A stretch of DNA of 64,000 nucleotides from JBBQYD01 sp942493075. Its GTDB lineage: Bacteria; Verrucomicrobiota; Verrucomicrobiia; Limisphaerales; UBA8199. The notes under the pieces are model-generated. The model saw only the letters and a list, made by a program, of their open reading frames with translations. It ran no database searches and was not told where the DNA came from. Shown here one piece after another: positions 14,850 to 29,800 of this stretch. The translations under genes were made by a program, and so were the position numbers. How positions within the stretch are numbered: the first letter of the stretch is position 1; each line of letters starts with the position of its first letter. The stretch lies in contig OW818681.1 in assembly GCA_942493075.1 (NCBI GenBank), positions 3,224,001 to 3,288,000 on the forward strand, in the 5' to 3' direction.

Positions 14850-17800
14850 AAGGCCACCTCCGTTCCGCGAACAGTCGCTGAAACATTGCGAGGCGCGCCC
14901 CCCGCAGGTCGGCGCTCACCGCAACTATCCCGAACCAGCAGGCCGTTCGCGTAGAACGCGTGGTCCTCTCGGTTTGACAGGGTGTAAACGGTCTGTTGCC
15001 CGCTCTTTTCAATGAGACGGTTAACGACGAACCGTCGCCCGATTGAATCGATCAACCAGTCTCCGGCTTGGAGCCTGGCAACCAGAGTCCAGCCCTTCCC
15101 GTCAACCCAAACCTCGTGTTCAGGTGTTGTCACTAAAGCGCCATTCTGCACCTTCGCGGCCACCAGGTTATAGGCGGGACTGAACTCGACGGTGACCGTC
15201 CGCTCGACGGTGCGGGTAATGACCTCAGCCACGTGAGCAACTTCGGCCGGGGTGCCGCCTGTGCGAACCGCATCCTCGACACGCACCTGCTCGATAGGCT
15301 TGGAACTGCCATCTGCCATCGTGACCAGTGTTCCAGCCACAAAGCAACCGGCACCACCACCGCTATAGGATGAGAACCCGCGCGGCCCGGAGGAGGCGGA
15401 ACTGCTGCCACTGCCACTTCCACCGGTATTCCCTCCGCCGGCCCCACCCGGGCAACCGAACAGCGGAGCCAGAGTATCCATCATGCTCAGGGCATCCAGC
15501 AATCCACCAGTGACGTCTCCGATCACGTCATCTTCGAAATGCGTCACCAAACCTGTAACCAGGTGCATCGCGGTCTTCAGGTCCGCGCAGGGCGCACAAG
15601 CATCAGCGATCGCATTGAGCGCACCAAGGAAGTGTTCCAGGTCAAAAGCCCCACCGGTGCACGGATACTTATTGAAGTCATTGTAATTCTGCAGTATCCC
15701 CAGCCCGGGCTGAGGGGTGATGTTGCCTTCAGAATCAATGTCGTAACCAAAACATTTCTTACGGCCACAAGGCGTGCTCAGGCCAGCACCAGTGCCATTG
15801 GTCCCAACGTTGTAGCCGAAGTACTCAAAGTGCATCGGGATCTCCACCGATTGCTGAGCCTTCAACCTTGGGAAGTAATTAATAAGCGGAGTGAGCCGTC
15901 CTTGCGGGATGACGCTCCCAACCACCTGAACGTCCTGCGCATCAATCAGCCCCTCGTTCTTCAAGGTAGCCATGAACGTCGCATCGAACCCGGCTGAGAC
16001 GCGTTTGAAATCGACCAGGCTTGGTTTGAAGACAATCACGGGCGCCGGCACGTGTGTCTCAAACGTTTGCTCGATGGTGATCTCGTAGCGATCTGTAAAC
16101 GGCACAGGTGTTACCGTGAAGCTTACCGTTACCAGACTGCGCGACAGGCGTGTATCGACGGCCACCACCTGATTGGCAATGACCTCCACCGTGCCAACAT
16201 TGGCGCTGTGGCCTGGAGCTGACACCTGCCACGCCCAGACCCCTTCCTGCAAGTTGTCAATCTCGGCAACTCCGTTGGCGTCCGTCCGCAGGGTATATTC
16301 CTGTTCCAGGATCGTGTTCTTGATGCGGATGTTTGCGTTCGGAACCGGCAGCACAAGGATGTCATCCACCGTGAAACGCACTTTGCCCTTCTGAGAGGAT
16401 GTCACCAGGGCATACAGGTTGACCTTGAAGTCAGCCGGTGAGTTGGTCCCGCGCACCACGACGAAGTCGTTCACATACTCAAGCGGTGCGTTCGTGGGCG
16501 GAGCAAACACTGCGGTGAACGTATTAGAGCCGCCAATTGGCAGGTCAGCGACGCGGATCAGCCCATTGGTGTCCAGCGGCAGGTTGATGCTCATCCAATT
16601 TATGTTGGTCGGCGGCTGGATTGTAACACCCTGGAGAGCCCGCAAGCCTCGGTTCACCACGGTAATAGTGCGGCTCGCAATGCTCCCCCGGTTAACGCTT
16701 ACTTCGGCATAGCCAATGGACGGCTCCTGAACGGAGAGCAACGGATTTGCAGGGAGCAGCGTCAAGGTCGCCGTGCATGAAGCCGAAGCGCCCTCAGCGG
16801 ATGTAAACACCAGGTCAATCTGAGCCTGATCAGGAGCATCCAAAGCTGCTTGAATCTGGAAGCTCACCTTGGTGGATTGGCGCTGGCCGATCCCAAAGTT
16901 GGTTTCGTTCAGCGAAGTCGCTGTAATGGTGCTGATTGGGGTACGATTGGTACCCACCATCTGGTATGCCTGCGAGGCCAGGGCGAAATCCGTAAGGTTC
17001 TCATCACCCGGGTTCACCAGTGTCACCGAGAAGTTGATTGTATCGTTCTTGCTCATCCGGATATCGGGCGCCGTAGGAGAGAGATAGCAGCGGTACAGCT
17101 TGAACTCGGCTTGCTTAAGCACATCGAACACGTCGGGATGCGCCGCCCAGACGTTGAATGTGCCGCTCAGACCAGGCATCGGTGTCCAGTTAAACACGTA
17201 GTTTCCACCCGCATCCGTATTGGTCTGGTAATAGAATTGGTAGCCGCGAGTAAAGAAGCCGATCTTTAACGGGGCATTTGCTTTGGGCAAACCCGTCTGC
17301 CGGTCGATGGCCTGTCCGTTGATCTTCACCACGGCGTCGTTCGCATACAACGGATTGTCCGTCTGCGCCGTGCCGTAGTAAGGCGTCAGCGCAAGGGAAG
17401 ATTCAGCAGATCCCACCAGCGGCCCCGCCACGGCTTCATCGACCGAGCCCAGGCGATAATAGATGCGCGGTGCCACAACCCTGAACTGTGTCAAGTTTGT
17501 GCCAAGAGCATCCGGAACCAGCACATTGCCTATGTTGAACGAACGGCTGCCTCCTGCCGGGATTCGCAGGAAACCCCTGCCATCCGTGCTGAAGAACGTG
17601 CCTGCCGGGGTGCCTTTATACTGCGTCCGGCCGACTTCCTGTCCAAAGCGGTCGATCACCGAGAGATAAACCTCACCCGGCTCAGCCCCATTGTTTTGAG
17701 AGACCAGCACATCCATGTCCGCATAGCCGCGGTTGAAGAACGTCACACCAAAAGTAGCAAGGCCACCGGCCAAAGGCTGCTGGGTTGGAGTCACGTCCAC

Positions 17801-20800
17801 CATTGCTCCCAGAGGGATAATCGAATCGTAATTGAAGAACCTCTGATAGACGACACTGCTGCCGTCCAACTCGCTCTGAATAGCCTGCACGCGAACGTTT
17901 TGCAGTCCGGAGTTCGTGCCCGCAGGGAAGACAATCTCAGTGTCGAACCAATTGCCGGCTCCAATGACGGTTTCTGCGTTAGTGCCCCGGACCGTATAGC
18001 CGCTGCCTGACAGGCTCCGCGCAACGCTAACCGCATCCAACGGAATCTGAACGTTCGCGCGGTTCGTCACGGAGACCTTCAGCTTGTCGAACCAATAGGT
18101 AACCGGCGGATTTTCGTAGCCTGCAATAAGGTTTGCACGCAAGCCCAGCCCCACATCGCTCACGGTGATTGTCCTCGGAGCGCTTTCTGCGTTCGTGGCA
18201 TTGACCGCCCGAACGGTGTAGGTAGCCGAACCCATCGGCGGAATTCCCAGGTTGTCCGTGTAGGCAGGCGTAGGCAACGGAGCGGTGTTCTGTTTCACCC
18301 CGTTGCGATATAAGTTAAAGCCTACCGCTGTGTTGTCGCTGGAAACCCAGCTCAGGACCGGCGGCTGACCGAGCGTCACATTCGCAGCCAGAGTGCTAAC
18401 CGCGCCCACAAGGAGCTCAATGCTTGCTGCTCCGCTCAGCGCTTCGTTCCCGAGCGAATCGCCTGCCGCGATTCGATAACTCATGACACCGCGTGGTGGG
18501 GAATCCGTGATATTGGTCGTCGTGGCACCAACTGTCGAAATCTGGGTGCCATTGCGATAGACCCGGTAATAATTGGGGACCTCACCCGCAGATGCAGTCC
18601 AGACAACACGCACGCCATTGGCTAGCAACTGCACGGTTGGAGTTCCGGGAACTCCCGGAGGCGTTCTGTCAGAAACCGCAGCGCGCACGATAGAGTTCGT
18701 GCCTTCAGACCCGCGGCGCACAGCGCTTACCACGTAGCGATATGATCCGTCTGCTGCAGGCAAGTCCGTATAGGAATTGGAACTCACCATCTCGGCTGCC
18801 AGCACGGTTGGTGTCTGGAAGAGATTCGTGCCCGGCTCGCGGTAAACGCGATATGTCTCAGCATTCGAGACCGCGTTCCATGTCAGGCGCACCTGGCCGC
18901 CGGCCAGGCTGCTCCAGTGGAAGTTCACGGGCTGCGCGGGAGGTGCAGGCACTGCCGTATTGTAAATCTCCAAACTCAACCCGGCGGTGATGACCTGGCC
19001 CACATTATCCAGGGCGTCACGAGCCGTCATCGCGAAATTCCCGTAGCCCGACCCCATGATCGGCGTGATGCTCAACGTCCCTGCCCAATTCGAGCCTGAA
19101 CCCGAGAGTGGAACAGCGACAACAGCACCCACCGGCGGGGTGAAGCTTAGCGTCGGAATGGTCCCAGGTTTTACCGGCTCGGAGAGCGCCAAACTAATCG
19201 CAACATTGGTGGAATTCGTCGCCTGAATAGGCGCACCAGGAATCGTAGAGATGATTCCAGTTGGCGGCGTAACATCGATCACAAGCACCGGGCCAACAGG
19301 TGAACCGTTGAACTTGTTGCCAACCAGGTCCTCGCCGGCAACGGTGAAATGAATCAACCCTGAAGGTGTTGACGGTGTGACGTTCAGGGTCCCTTCGTAG
19401 GTGTTAAACGCGGTATTGCTGATCAGCAAGGCTACCGGTTGAGCACCTGAAGGCCGCAAGGTGAACGAAGGCGTATTGGCCAGCGGCTTGCTCGAAGTCA
19501 CCGTGATGCGCAACGCACCCACCCCGACGGGTGAACCCTTGTCAAAGTTCAGTGAGAACGCCGGCGGCACCGGATCGTAATTGTATGAGATCAGGTTCGA
19601 TAGCGGGCTGCCGTTCCCGGCATCGTCGAATCCGGCCACTGCAAAATAATAAGTCCCTGCTTTAAGGCCGCTCACTGTATAACTATGCGCCGTGAGGATC
19701 GGGCTCTGACCCGAAGCCTGCGCGGTGCTATTGAAGGTGTTCGTGTGCCATAACACACGGAACCGGGTGGCCCGCTCACCTGTGTTGGCAAACCGCCACG
19801 TAAGGCTCAGTCCGCTGGCCGGATTGTAAGATGGACTGTCCATCACCAGCGCGGCCGGCGGACCGGAATCGCGCACGATGACCCGCGACCCTGAGTTCGC
19901 AGAGCCCAGCAAGTCAAATGCTGTTGCAGTAAATGCATTCGAGCCTTCCACCAATGCTACATTGGTGTAATACCATTTCCCGCGGAAATCGGCGGGGGTA
20001 ATCGGCAGCGGCTGACCGTTCTGAACCAGGCGCACATTGACGAACGGCTCGGAATTACCAGCCAGCGTGTAGGCATTCGTGTTGACCACCAGATCGTTGG
20101 CCGGTTCCGTAATCGTCGGTGCCGACGGAGGCACTGGCGTGATCGTCACGTTCCGTTCCAGAGAAGCAAAGTTGCCACTGGTATCGCGCGCCACCAATCG
20201 CACGCGGTGCACGGCGCTGCTGAATGGATGAATGTCAAACCAGTGCGAGAATGAACCTCCCGCGTTTGTCGCCTGCCCCACTCCGTCCACATAGAACTCG
20301 ATTGCCGACATCCCCAGCGGTGCTGCGGCCGTGGCCGTTACCCGCAATGGACGGCTCAGCAACTGGCCTTCGCTCAGGTTGAACCCGCTGATGCTTGGGC
20401 CTGCGGTGATATAATTAATGGTTAGCGACACTGGCGCGCTGGTCTCGCCTGTCGTGCTGCGGAACTGGGCAAAGATCGTCTTCTCTCCGCCTCCATCACT
20501 CAACGTGAACGGCGTCGTATTCGTGAACTGAGCGAAGAATACCGCAAAGAAAGTGGAGTTCTCGCTTAACCGCATGGAATCTGCCGTGCGACAAGCCAGC
20601 CGAAGGTTCACAGTCTGCATTCCCACCTGGGTCACATTCCCGGCGATTCCGATCGCAGGTGTGAGCAAGGGCTCGCCGGTGAGGAACCCGGTCTTGTCGA
20701 TCGTACCCCGCAACGTCGCATCGATCTCCGAGGATGCAGCCGTTCCCCACCAATTGCCTTGTGCGGCCAGGGCAGAGCCACCGGCAGCCAGCGCATTCGT

Positions 20801-23800
20801 ATCGTTGTTTTTGAGCACTGACCCACGAATACCGAGTTGCGCGGTTCCCAGTTGGCGGGCACCAATCGCGTTATAGGCAAGCAGAGTATTGGTCGTGTTC
20901 AGCACAGCCCCGTTTGTCAGGCTCAAGCCGGCTGGAGCATTATACAGCGCAGTGAACGCATCCACTTTCGGAGCGGTGTTGCTCAAGCTCAGTCCCATTC
21001 CGTACTTCACATAGACGTGGCGCAGAGACGAGTTGCCCGATCCAGTCTCCAATGAAATCCCGCGCCAGTCGCCAGCAGCAGCCGCCAGGTCATCCCTGTC
21101 GCGGCTCGAGGTGAAGACGACCGGGTCCAGTGCAGTCCCGTTAGCTACCAATGCCCCCTGCAAGACTCTAAGTCCTGTTCCCGGTGCGAACCGGAGAGTT
21201 GTCCCAGCCGGAACGGTGAGCACTGCGTTGTTGCTCACAGTCATGCTCTGCAGGATATCCACAACCTGCCCTGCCCCGCCGATTGTAATGTTAGCGGTAA
21301 GAACACCAGCATACGGATCAGACCACGCAGCCGTGGTCACATTGGAATTGGCCGCGCCGTTCACGTTGTAGCCAACGACCGCAAAGTAATAGGTCTTCGT
21401 CCGATCCAACCCATCCGCCTGGAAACTGCGGGTGCTGCTACCCAACACCTGTTTCGGTGTGAGGGACGCGACTGACACGTAGTTGGTTGTTTCGTAATAC
21501 AACCGGAACCCGGCAAAACCCAGCAGTCCTGAGGCATTGTAGGAATTCCAGCTTATGTTGGCCGATGAAGCGGCTACCCCGGCGACCTGAATGGTTACAG
21601 GCGGCGGCACAGAACTAGGCAAGGTGAAGACCAACGGTGTAACCGCCAACCTGCTGTTGCCCGCAACGTCCACGGCAGCGACAGCCGCGTAATAGGGACG
21701 ATCCAGACTCAGGCCATGATAGGCGTAACTCCGAGCTGCTGAGCCCAGTGAGGATACCGGCGTCATCCCGGCAACAGACGTAAAGTTGTTGGAGGCCAAA
21801 TAGACACGGAAGCTGCCCAGATCAGTTGGAGCGGCATACGCTGACCAAGTGACGGTGGCCGATGAATTATTCGACGAGGTCAACGTAAGCGCCGGATGCG
21901 AAGGCGGTGTGACATCGACAACGATTGTCCGGGCATTTGTTCGCGCCAGCTCTGCGCCACCCATGTCGCGGGCCTGGCTGACAAACAACACATGGTTTCC
22001 ATCCATGCCGGTGCTGAAGGTGACCGGACGCACAGCAAAGGTGTCGTTGCTGACAGACGTGGAACTCCAAATACCTCCTGGAGGCACCACCGCTTGCACG
22101 GAGGCTCCTGAGTTGGTGAGCACCACCAGCGGAGCGAAGTTCGTATTCATGCTCCGATTGAACTGGAGCGTGATGTTGAAGTTCGTAGTCGCAGGCACAG
22201 GGTTCTGTTGACTGACGATGACATTGGTCAGCAACGGCAGGATGCTAACGGTGTCATACATGGCCACATACTGCATGTTGGTCGGGTCGAGCGTGCTGAA
22301 AGTCTTTGAGAATGAGGCGCTGTTCCCCGCAGGCGCGCCGTTAAGCGTGAACTGCTTGAAATTATAGATATTCGGCGGATTGGTCACAGATACCGGAGCG
22401 GTGATCTGAGCGGTCTGGCCGTTGGTATAGGTCCCCGCACCAGCCACGACTGCCACGTTGGTGGGGCTGCTCCCTGTGGTCACAACATGCCGAACATTGG
22501 ATTCCAAATAGTTCGCCACCAGGAAACGATTACTTGTGACGATGTTGGTGAAGAAAACCTGGGTGCCAATAACGCTGCCGGCCTCGGTCCAGTTTGTAAA
22601 CCGATAGCCAAACCCGGCGTTAGCGGTCAGGACATTCGTAGTGCCATAAGCATAGCTGCCAGCTCCGGCAACGGTCCCACCAGCCGACGGGTTGTTGGAA
22701 ACCGCAATTTGGAATGTGGGCAATGCGAAATTCGCAACAAGCGTCCGATCACGCGAGAGCACAAATGTATAGTTGCTGCTGGCGCTTTGGAACGCAGAGC
22801 CTTCCGTCCAGTTCACAAAGTAATACGGAAGCACATTCGTAACTGCGATGGCCGAGACACTGACTGCTGTGCCGGAAGCGAAAGTTCCACTCCCGGAGAG
22901 CGAACCGGCGCCTGGGGGCACGCTGCTAACACTGACCTGGTAATACGCAACGATCTGGAAACCCGCAGAGGCGCTGTTATTGGCCTCAGCCACAGCGTGG
23001 CCATTGGTGTTGAACTCAAAGAGCGCGTTCCCGGTGTCCGTAATCACCTGGACCAGGTAATCCCCCGCGTTCGTTGTCACCAACTCACGGCTGCCAGCGA
23101 CCAACTGATTTGGCGTCAAAGCGCTCGAAATGGCATATTGCGTATTCAGCAGATAGCTGCCACTCGATTGGTTGCGCACCACAACCCTCTCTGTAAATCC
23201 GGCAGGGGCAGTCGCAGTACCGCGATTGGCCGTATTCCACGTGATCGTGTACTTGTGGCTCGCATCGGGCCCGGTGATCTTGAGATCTTCAACTACCACA
23301 TCCGGGTAAGGAGCAACATCCACATGGAATGTGTTCGTGGATACAGTGGTGTTGTCGCCCTTAAACAGGTACTCATTAACCGCATTGCCCGCGTCAGTCT
23401 GAATGATGAGATAGTAGTCACCGCTGATCCCATCAGGCAGTCTGAACGTCTTGGTCACATCGTAACCCGCGCTCACCGCGAGAATTCCTGCGTGCGGGAA
23501 GAAGCCCAATGGGATGTCATCCTGATTGCCCAGAACCTGGTCGAGTGAAATAACCGCCCGGTCCACCCAGTTGGCAGCTACAGTTGGCGCGTTGCCCACG
23601 TTGGCAACAGTGAAGGAGTAAACAACTTCCTGCCCGCTGATAATCCCACTGCCTGACGGAGGCGCGGCCCCCGTTACCACCAGGTTCGGAAAGTTAATGC
23701 TGCCGGTCGGCACCACATTAACGTCCATTACGTACTGGGCGTTCAAACCGCCGGTTCCCGCACCGGGGCGGATGAGAGCGTAATAGGTGCCTGTGACTGT

Positions 23801-26800
23801 TACCGGCACGTTGGCAACGCTGTCATTGGCGCGGCCCCCGGCCGATTCCTGCTGATAGGCCCCAGCGGAATCATACACGCTGACAATCGGCACCAGCGAA
23901 CTGCTCCCCGGCAGACGAACATTCAGGAAGATGCTTGAACCATTGGTGATCGTGCCGAGATTAATGTAATCCAGGTCAGAGGCCACCCTGATTCGCCCAC
24001 CAAGGCTTCCAGACAACCCGTCCAAATTCGTGGTCCAGGTAATAACGTTGGCGCTGGCAATTGCTCCGTTATCTTCACCTTCAAACTTCATCGGTGGCGA
24101 CGCTACGGTTACTCGGAAGCGATATTCTCCCTGGTAATCGTAATTAAGGGAGACAAGCAACTGGTAGGCTCCGGTTTCCGGGAGGGCGATCGCTGCCGTC
24201 TGGCCTTCACCGGAATAGGAAGGATACCAATCCAGGAGTTCGGAACCATTCGGCCGGAACAAACGGTAGCGCAACTGCGATGCCCCTGGACTGCCGACAG
24301 TCAAAGTCGCCAGGTTGAAAACATCACCCGCGGAAGCCGGGAAAGTCCAGTAATCGAGATCGGAACCGCTGGAGAGGTTGCCTCGGCCGGCCACCGAGCG
24401 CAGGCCCGGCGGGTCATCCACCAGGGGCAGCGCTGTAGCGCCCGCGACAACGTCATTGGTGCGGCCCTCCGAAACGTAACCATCAACCGGGGTTACCGTG
24501 AAATAACGCACCGAAGCAGCCAGAGGGTTGCCGAATAAATCGGACAAGCCACTCGTCAGCATGAATCGATAATAGCCGGCCTGGAGCGGTCCGTCGGAGA
24601 TCGAGAAGGAAAGCGACGTGCCACTCGTATAAGTGGAGATCAGCACCCGGTAAGACTGGTCATCAGCGGTGTCGAATAAGCCATCCGGCCCGGTGGCCCG
24701 GAGGTCAATCCCGTCATAGGGATCGCCAGGAAACGGATCAAGGCTGTCTGGGATTCCGTCGTTGTCAGTATCAGCACCCGAGACCTCAATCACACCGCGC
24801 ATTGAAGTGCTAACCACGTAGGTGGTCCATTGCCCGCTGGCTCCCAAAGCCACATAATCTTTGTTATTGGCAGTATTGGGCTGTCCGCTGGCCCAGTTAG
24901 TGTAAGTCAATGAATCACCAGATACCCATGCAAAGCTGTTTTTCTGTGACTCATCCGTGAGACCTATCCACAAGTTGCCGTAGGAACTGAAACTCTGGTT
25001 CAACCAGGCGTTCTCACCTTCATCATTAACACTTGCCAGGTTCCCGCCAAGCGCCTGAGCTGCCACCTGCGCGTTGTACCAGGACATTCCCGAATCAGTG
25101 ATGGTGTAACCTCGTCCGCCCCGGGTGCGGATATCGCGGTTAATCAAATTAATGGCACGGTTCAAGTCTTTGCTAACCGTCACGCTGAACCGATCAATGG
25201 GACCGCTGTTCGTCGTGCCGCCCGCCGGGAGGGACACTGAGGACACCACAGGCGCCGCTTGGTCCAGGATGTCCAATCCCAGGAGATACTGAGCATTCAA
25301 GCCACGCAGCAGTGCGTACCCCTGATAAGTCGCATCGAGCCACAAGGGACCTCCCACCAGGGACGCATTGCGGGCGTTGGTTGTGAGATCCGTAGAGATC
25401 GTGCCGACACCTTCATTGAAACGCCAATAGCCAATCAAGCCGGCCTCGGTTCCCGTGAGGCTCGTAGTCATGGCCTGTAGGGCCTCCACCTCACTAAACG
25501 TCCTGCTCCACACGCGTGCTTCATCCAGCGTGCCAACCAGGTTTACGCTTCCAGCGTCCTGGGAATACCCAAATCGAATCCGGTTGTCCCAGGTGAAATC
25601 CGAGGTCGCCTTTGTTCCTGAAGCGGCGAGTGTCCCATCAATGTAAATGCGATTACCAGTGATGGCAGTCCCATAGGTGAACACCACATGATGCCAGTTA
25701 TTGTCGGCCAGGTTGAGACCTGTGGAACTGATCGTGGGGCCGGAGTAGATCCGGCTGCTGATGTTCCCTCCGCTTAAAAACAGATGGCGATCATGACTGC
25801 CTCCTCCATCAACGACTGAGAAAAGCCCGGCGCTTGGATCGCTCGTCCTGAACCAGAAGGAAACGGTAAACCCGTCCTCAGGAACATTGATCAACACCTC
25901 GGAATAAGCACTTCCCCCATAGTAAAGGGTCTTCGGACTTCCCGTAGGATGCTGGCCGATCGATGTGGTGGGCGCGTTCACCGATCGCACACGCGCGTAG
26001 TAGTTCCCCGCGCCACCAGGGGCAATCACGTAACTTGCGTTGCTGGCTCCAACCGTGGAGGAATAGACCACCGTGCTGCCGGAGTTGATGACGTCCAGCA
26101 CGTCCGGGAAGCCACTGCCTTGCGGCTGGTTCAAAGACAGATTGACCAGGCTGCCTTCCGAAAGGGTTCCAAGGTTGAACCAATCGCCGGAATCAGGCAG
26201 GGAGATGTAACCCAACACCGTAGCAGTGCGATGCGATCCCGCCAGGGCGAAGCTCAGCGGATCGGCAGCGCCAGCGTCATTGTTGGCTTCAGATTCCACT
26301 TGAACCGGAGGCTTGGCTATGGTGATTCGCACCCGGTATTCACCTCGGAAGCCGTCGTTGGGTGAAACGAAGAGACTATACTGGCCCGCAACAGGCGCTA
26401 TCAAGCTCCCCTGCCCTCGGCCATTTCCATCCGAATAGAAGTCCAGAACTTCATACCCATCCGGACGGTAAACCCGGTAGCGGAGACTCGAGGCGCTGGC
26501 ATTCGCGGGATTCTCCACGCCGACATAGATTATGTCACCGGGCTCAGCATCAAAGGTCCACGTATCCGACTGGGAACCGCCGTAAAGCATGCCGCGACCC
26601 CGGGCAATCCGCAGGCCAGACGAAGCATCCAGCGGCAGTTCCTGCGTGTTGTTGCCCAGCAACACTCCCACGCTCTGCCCATAATCATTGCCATATGCAA
26701 TATCGAGTCTGCTGTCATTGTTGAAATCGCCGATAGCCAATCCCACGGGACCGTTCCCGACGGTATGCACCATTGGGTTCCCGAATGTACCATCCCCACG

Positions 26801-29800
26801 GTTCAGGAGAATATTCAGCCGCTCGTTGTAGCCATTAGCAATCAGGTCCAGCCATCCGTCACCATCCAAATCGCGAGCTGCCAACTCATACCCATCAGTC
26901 AGATCGACACCATAGTTAATGCGCGCTCTGAACGAACCGTCTCCGTTACCAAGAAGCACGCTGACTGTCTTCTCGCCGCCGTTAAGGAACGCAATGTCCT
27001 GCTTGCTGTCCTTGTTTAAATCATTGATGACAACGGCGCGCGGATGTATCCCGCCAGCCAGTTCCAGTTTGCTTCCGAAAGTGCCATCCCCACCGCCAAA
27101 GCGCAGCATCAGGTTGTTATCGTCGTAGTTGCAGACGACAAGGTCCGATTTGCCATCGGCGTTCACATCGCCCAAGGCGGCATAAACAGGGGTTGTGCCA
27201 GAATCGTAATTGGTTGCCGGTGCAAACGTTGCATTCCCATTGCCCAACAGCAGGCTCACATTTCCGCTGGACGAATTAGGCACCACGATGTCCATCTTTC
27301 CGTCATTGTTCACATCGCCCAAAGCGACATGGTAAGGCCGCGTGCCTGTCACATAATTGGAGACAACCTGGAACGTTCCATTGCCGTTTCCGGTCAAGAT
27401 GGAGATGTGGCCTGCGCCGTAATTGCCCACCACTGCGTCAAGATTGGTATCTCCATTCAGGTGCCCAAGTGCAACCGACCACGCCTGGTTTCCGGTGATG
27501 TAGTTAGTGTAAAACTGGAATGTTCCATCCCCGTTTCCGAGCAGCACTCCCATCTTGCCCGAACTCCACAACGTCACGACCAAATCCAGGTTCGTATCAT
27601 TATTCAGGTATCCGGCAGCAATTCGTTCAACTCCAGTGCCAAAACCTGACAATGTGGAACCAGTACTGAAGGAACCGTTCCCCTGGCCGGACGCCGCGGT
27701 GCTCAAGGAAGTGCCCCCCGAACGATTTTCAAGCACGTAACCAGCCACATTGGTTACCGTAAAGCTGCGCACATAGTTGGTCGGCAGCAAAGTGCCAACT
27801 GGATTTGCCAGATTCGATGAAACCGTGAGTCGGTAAATCCCGGGCTGAAGCTGGCTGTTCAAAATCGAGTACGACGCGCCAACTCCGACCGTGTAAACCG
27901 GGGAGTTTGCGACAGCATAGAACGTGTCATCCGCCGTCCCATATACGCTATCCGAGCCGTGCCCACGCAATTCGTAGTTCGCAGCGTTGGTGATTGTCGC
28001 AGGGTCCATGTCCTCGGAAAAGACGATGCCGAAGCTGTCAATGAATGCCCCTGTCGCAGACCCTTGAGACGGAAGACTGACTGACAGGATCTGCGGCGGC
28101 ACCGTGTTGACAAGATTGATACCCAGCAAATACTGCTGCATCAAACCGACAGGGTATGTGCCTGTGGGCGAGACCTCGCGCACAACCGGTCCATTAACCA
28201 ATGTCCCCGTACGATTGTTGGTGCTAAGATCAGGGACTGTGGTGCCAGCAACCTGTGTGAGAGGCCAGTAGCCAGCTAACCCGGCTTCCGACCCGGTCAA
28301 CACTTTGCCCATGGCTTGAGCAGCTTCCACAGGAGTCAGTGCCTTGTTCCAGATAGCAACTTTCTGGATCATTCCGGGGAAGTAATCACCGCAGCAACTG
28401 TTCGCTCCGATTCGCGTGCTACTGGCATAGGCCGTAAAATTCACATCAGAAGGCCCCGAGGCCGCCAGAACTCCATCAACATATAGATAAACGTTGGTGC
28501 CGTCACAGGTGGCCAAGACATGGTACCACTTGTAGCGCTCAGCGGGCACCTGTCCGGCATAGACGCTCACTGCACTGCTGCTCGTCCTGGTCTGCACTGC
28601 AAAACGGCCATCCTGCAGGATCAAACCCCAATCACGATAGTCCGCTGCCGCCCCGGCGATCTGCCGCCGGCCCGAAGGCAGGGAGCTGGGCATCACCCAA
28701 GCCTGAACGGCCCAGTTCGTCCCTGGCCCCCAGGCGCCAAGATTCACGTAGTCGTCACCCCCATCAAACTGGATCGCATTCGTAATGCCAACAACAGGCG
28801 CGGGAGCATTCCATGTCACCCGTGCAAAGTAGGCGCCCGCGTTAGTGGACCCCACTGTGTACACCATGTTCGTGGAGCCAAGCGCGGACCGAGCAACCAA
28901 TGTGCTGGCGGCGTCGTAGATTTCGAACACCGGCAGCAACAAACTTGAACTAGGGCGATGGTTGCTGAGTGTGATCTGGGTGTTGGCCGCCAGATTCCCC
29001 AAACGGAAGTAGTCACCCGGGTCATCCAATGCTATTTGTCCTAATACCTTGGCGTTGCGCTCCCCGCTTTGCAGGGTGTAGGTGATCGTATCCGCCTCCG
29101 CGGTGGTATTGTTCGCTTCACTCTCAAGCAATACTGGAGGCTTGGCTAAAGTAACCCGCAGCCTGTACTCACCCCGGAATGTATTGTTGTGCTGTATCTG
29201 CACAAAGTAAGTACCGTCCACCGGGGCTGTGAGACTGAAGTTTCCTATGTTCCAAGTGCCATCGGAGTACATTCGAGTCCAGTAATCCCAGTTCGGATAG
29301 TACAATTCATAGCGCAAGCTGGCGCTTCCAGGGAACCCCGGACTCTCCGTGTTGATGAAGATACGATCACCCGCCTCAGCGCTGAACGACCAGTAATCCA
29401 CTTCCCCATCGGTATGGATATTCCCGCGGCCACCTCCGATCAATAAGCCTGTGCCATTTGGATCCGCTTGGAGCGTTGCACTACCATTTCCGAGATAAAC
29501 ATAGATCCTGTTGCCGTTGTAGCCGATAGCAGCTATATCCACACGACCATCCGAATTATAATCCCCGAGCGCCACTCCAATCGGGTTGCCTCCTGGATTG
29601 TACCTGAGGTAAGGGCCGAAGGTTCCATCCCCGTTGTTTTGTGCGACGATCAGCCGATCGTTCCCATAGCTGGAAATCACGGCATCCAACCGGTTGTCAC
29701 CAGTCAGGTCAACCAGATCGATGTCATACACATCATCACACGCGATGCTGTAATCCTGTCGGGTCTGGAAAGTGCCATCGGCATTCCCAAAAAACACACA

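Noticed and set aside
14121..14954. 277-codon plus-strand frame opposite the start of the propeller protein
   Set aside because: Antisense to a well-supported start with GGAGGT and signal peptide.
22487..23548. 353-codon plus-strand frame inside the giant gene
   Set aside because: Antisense to CARDB and InlB-like repeats of the giant protein; composition typical of a shadow frame.
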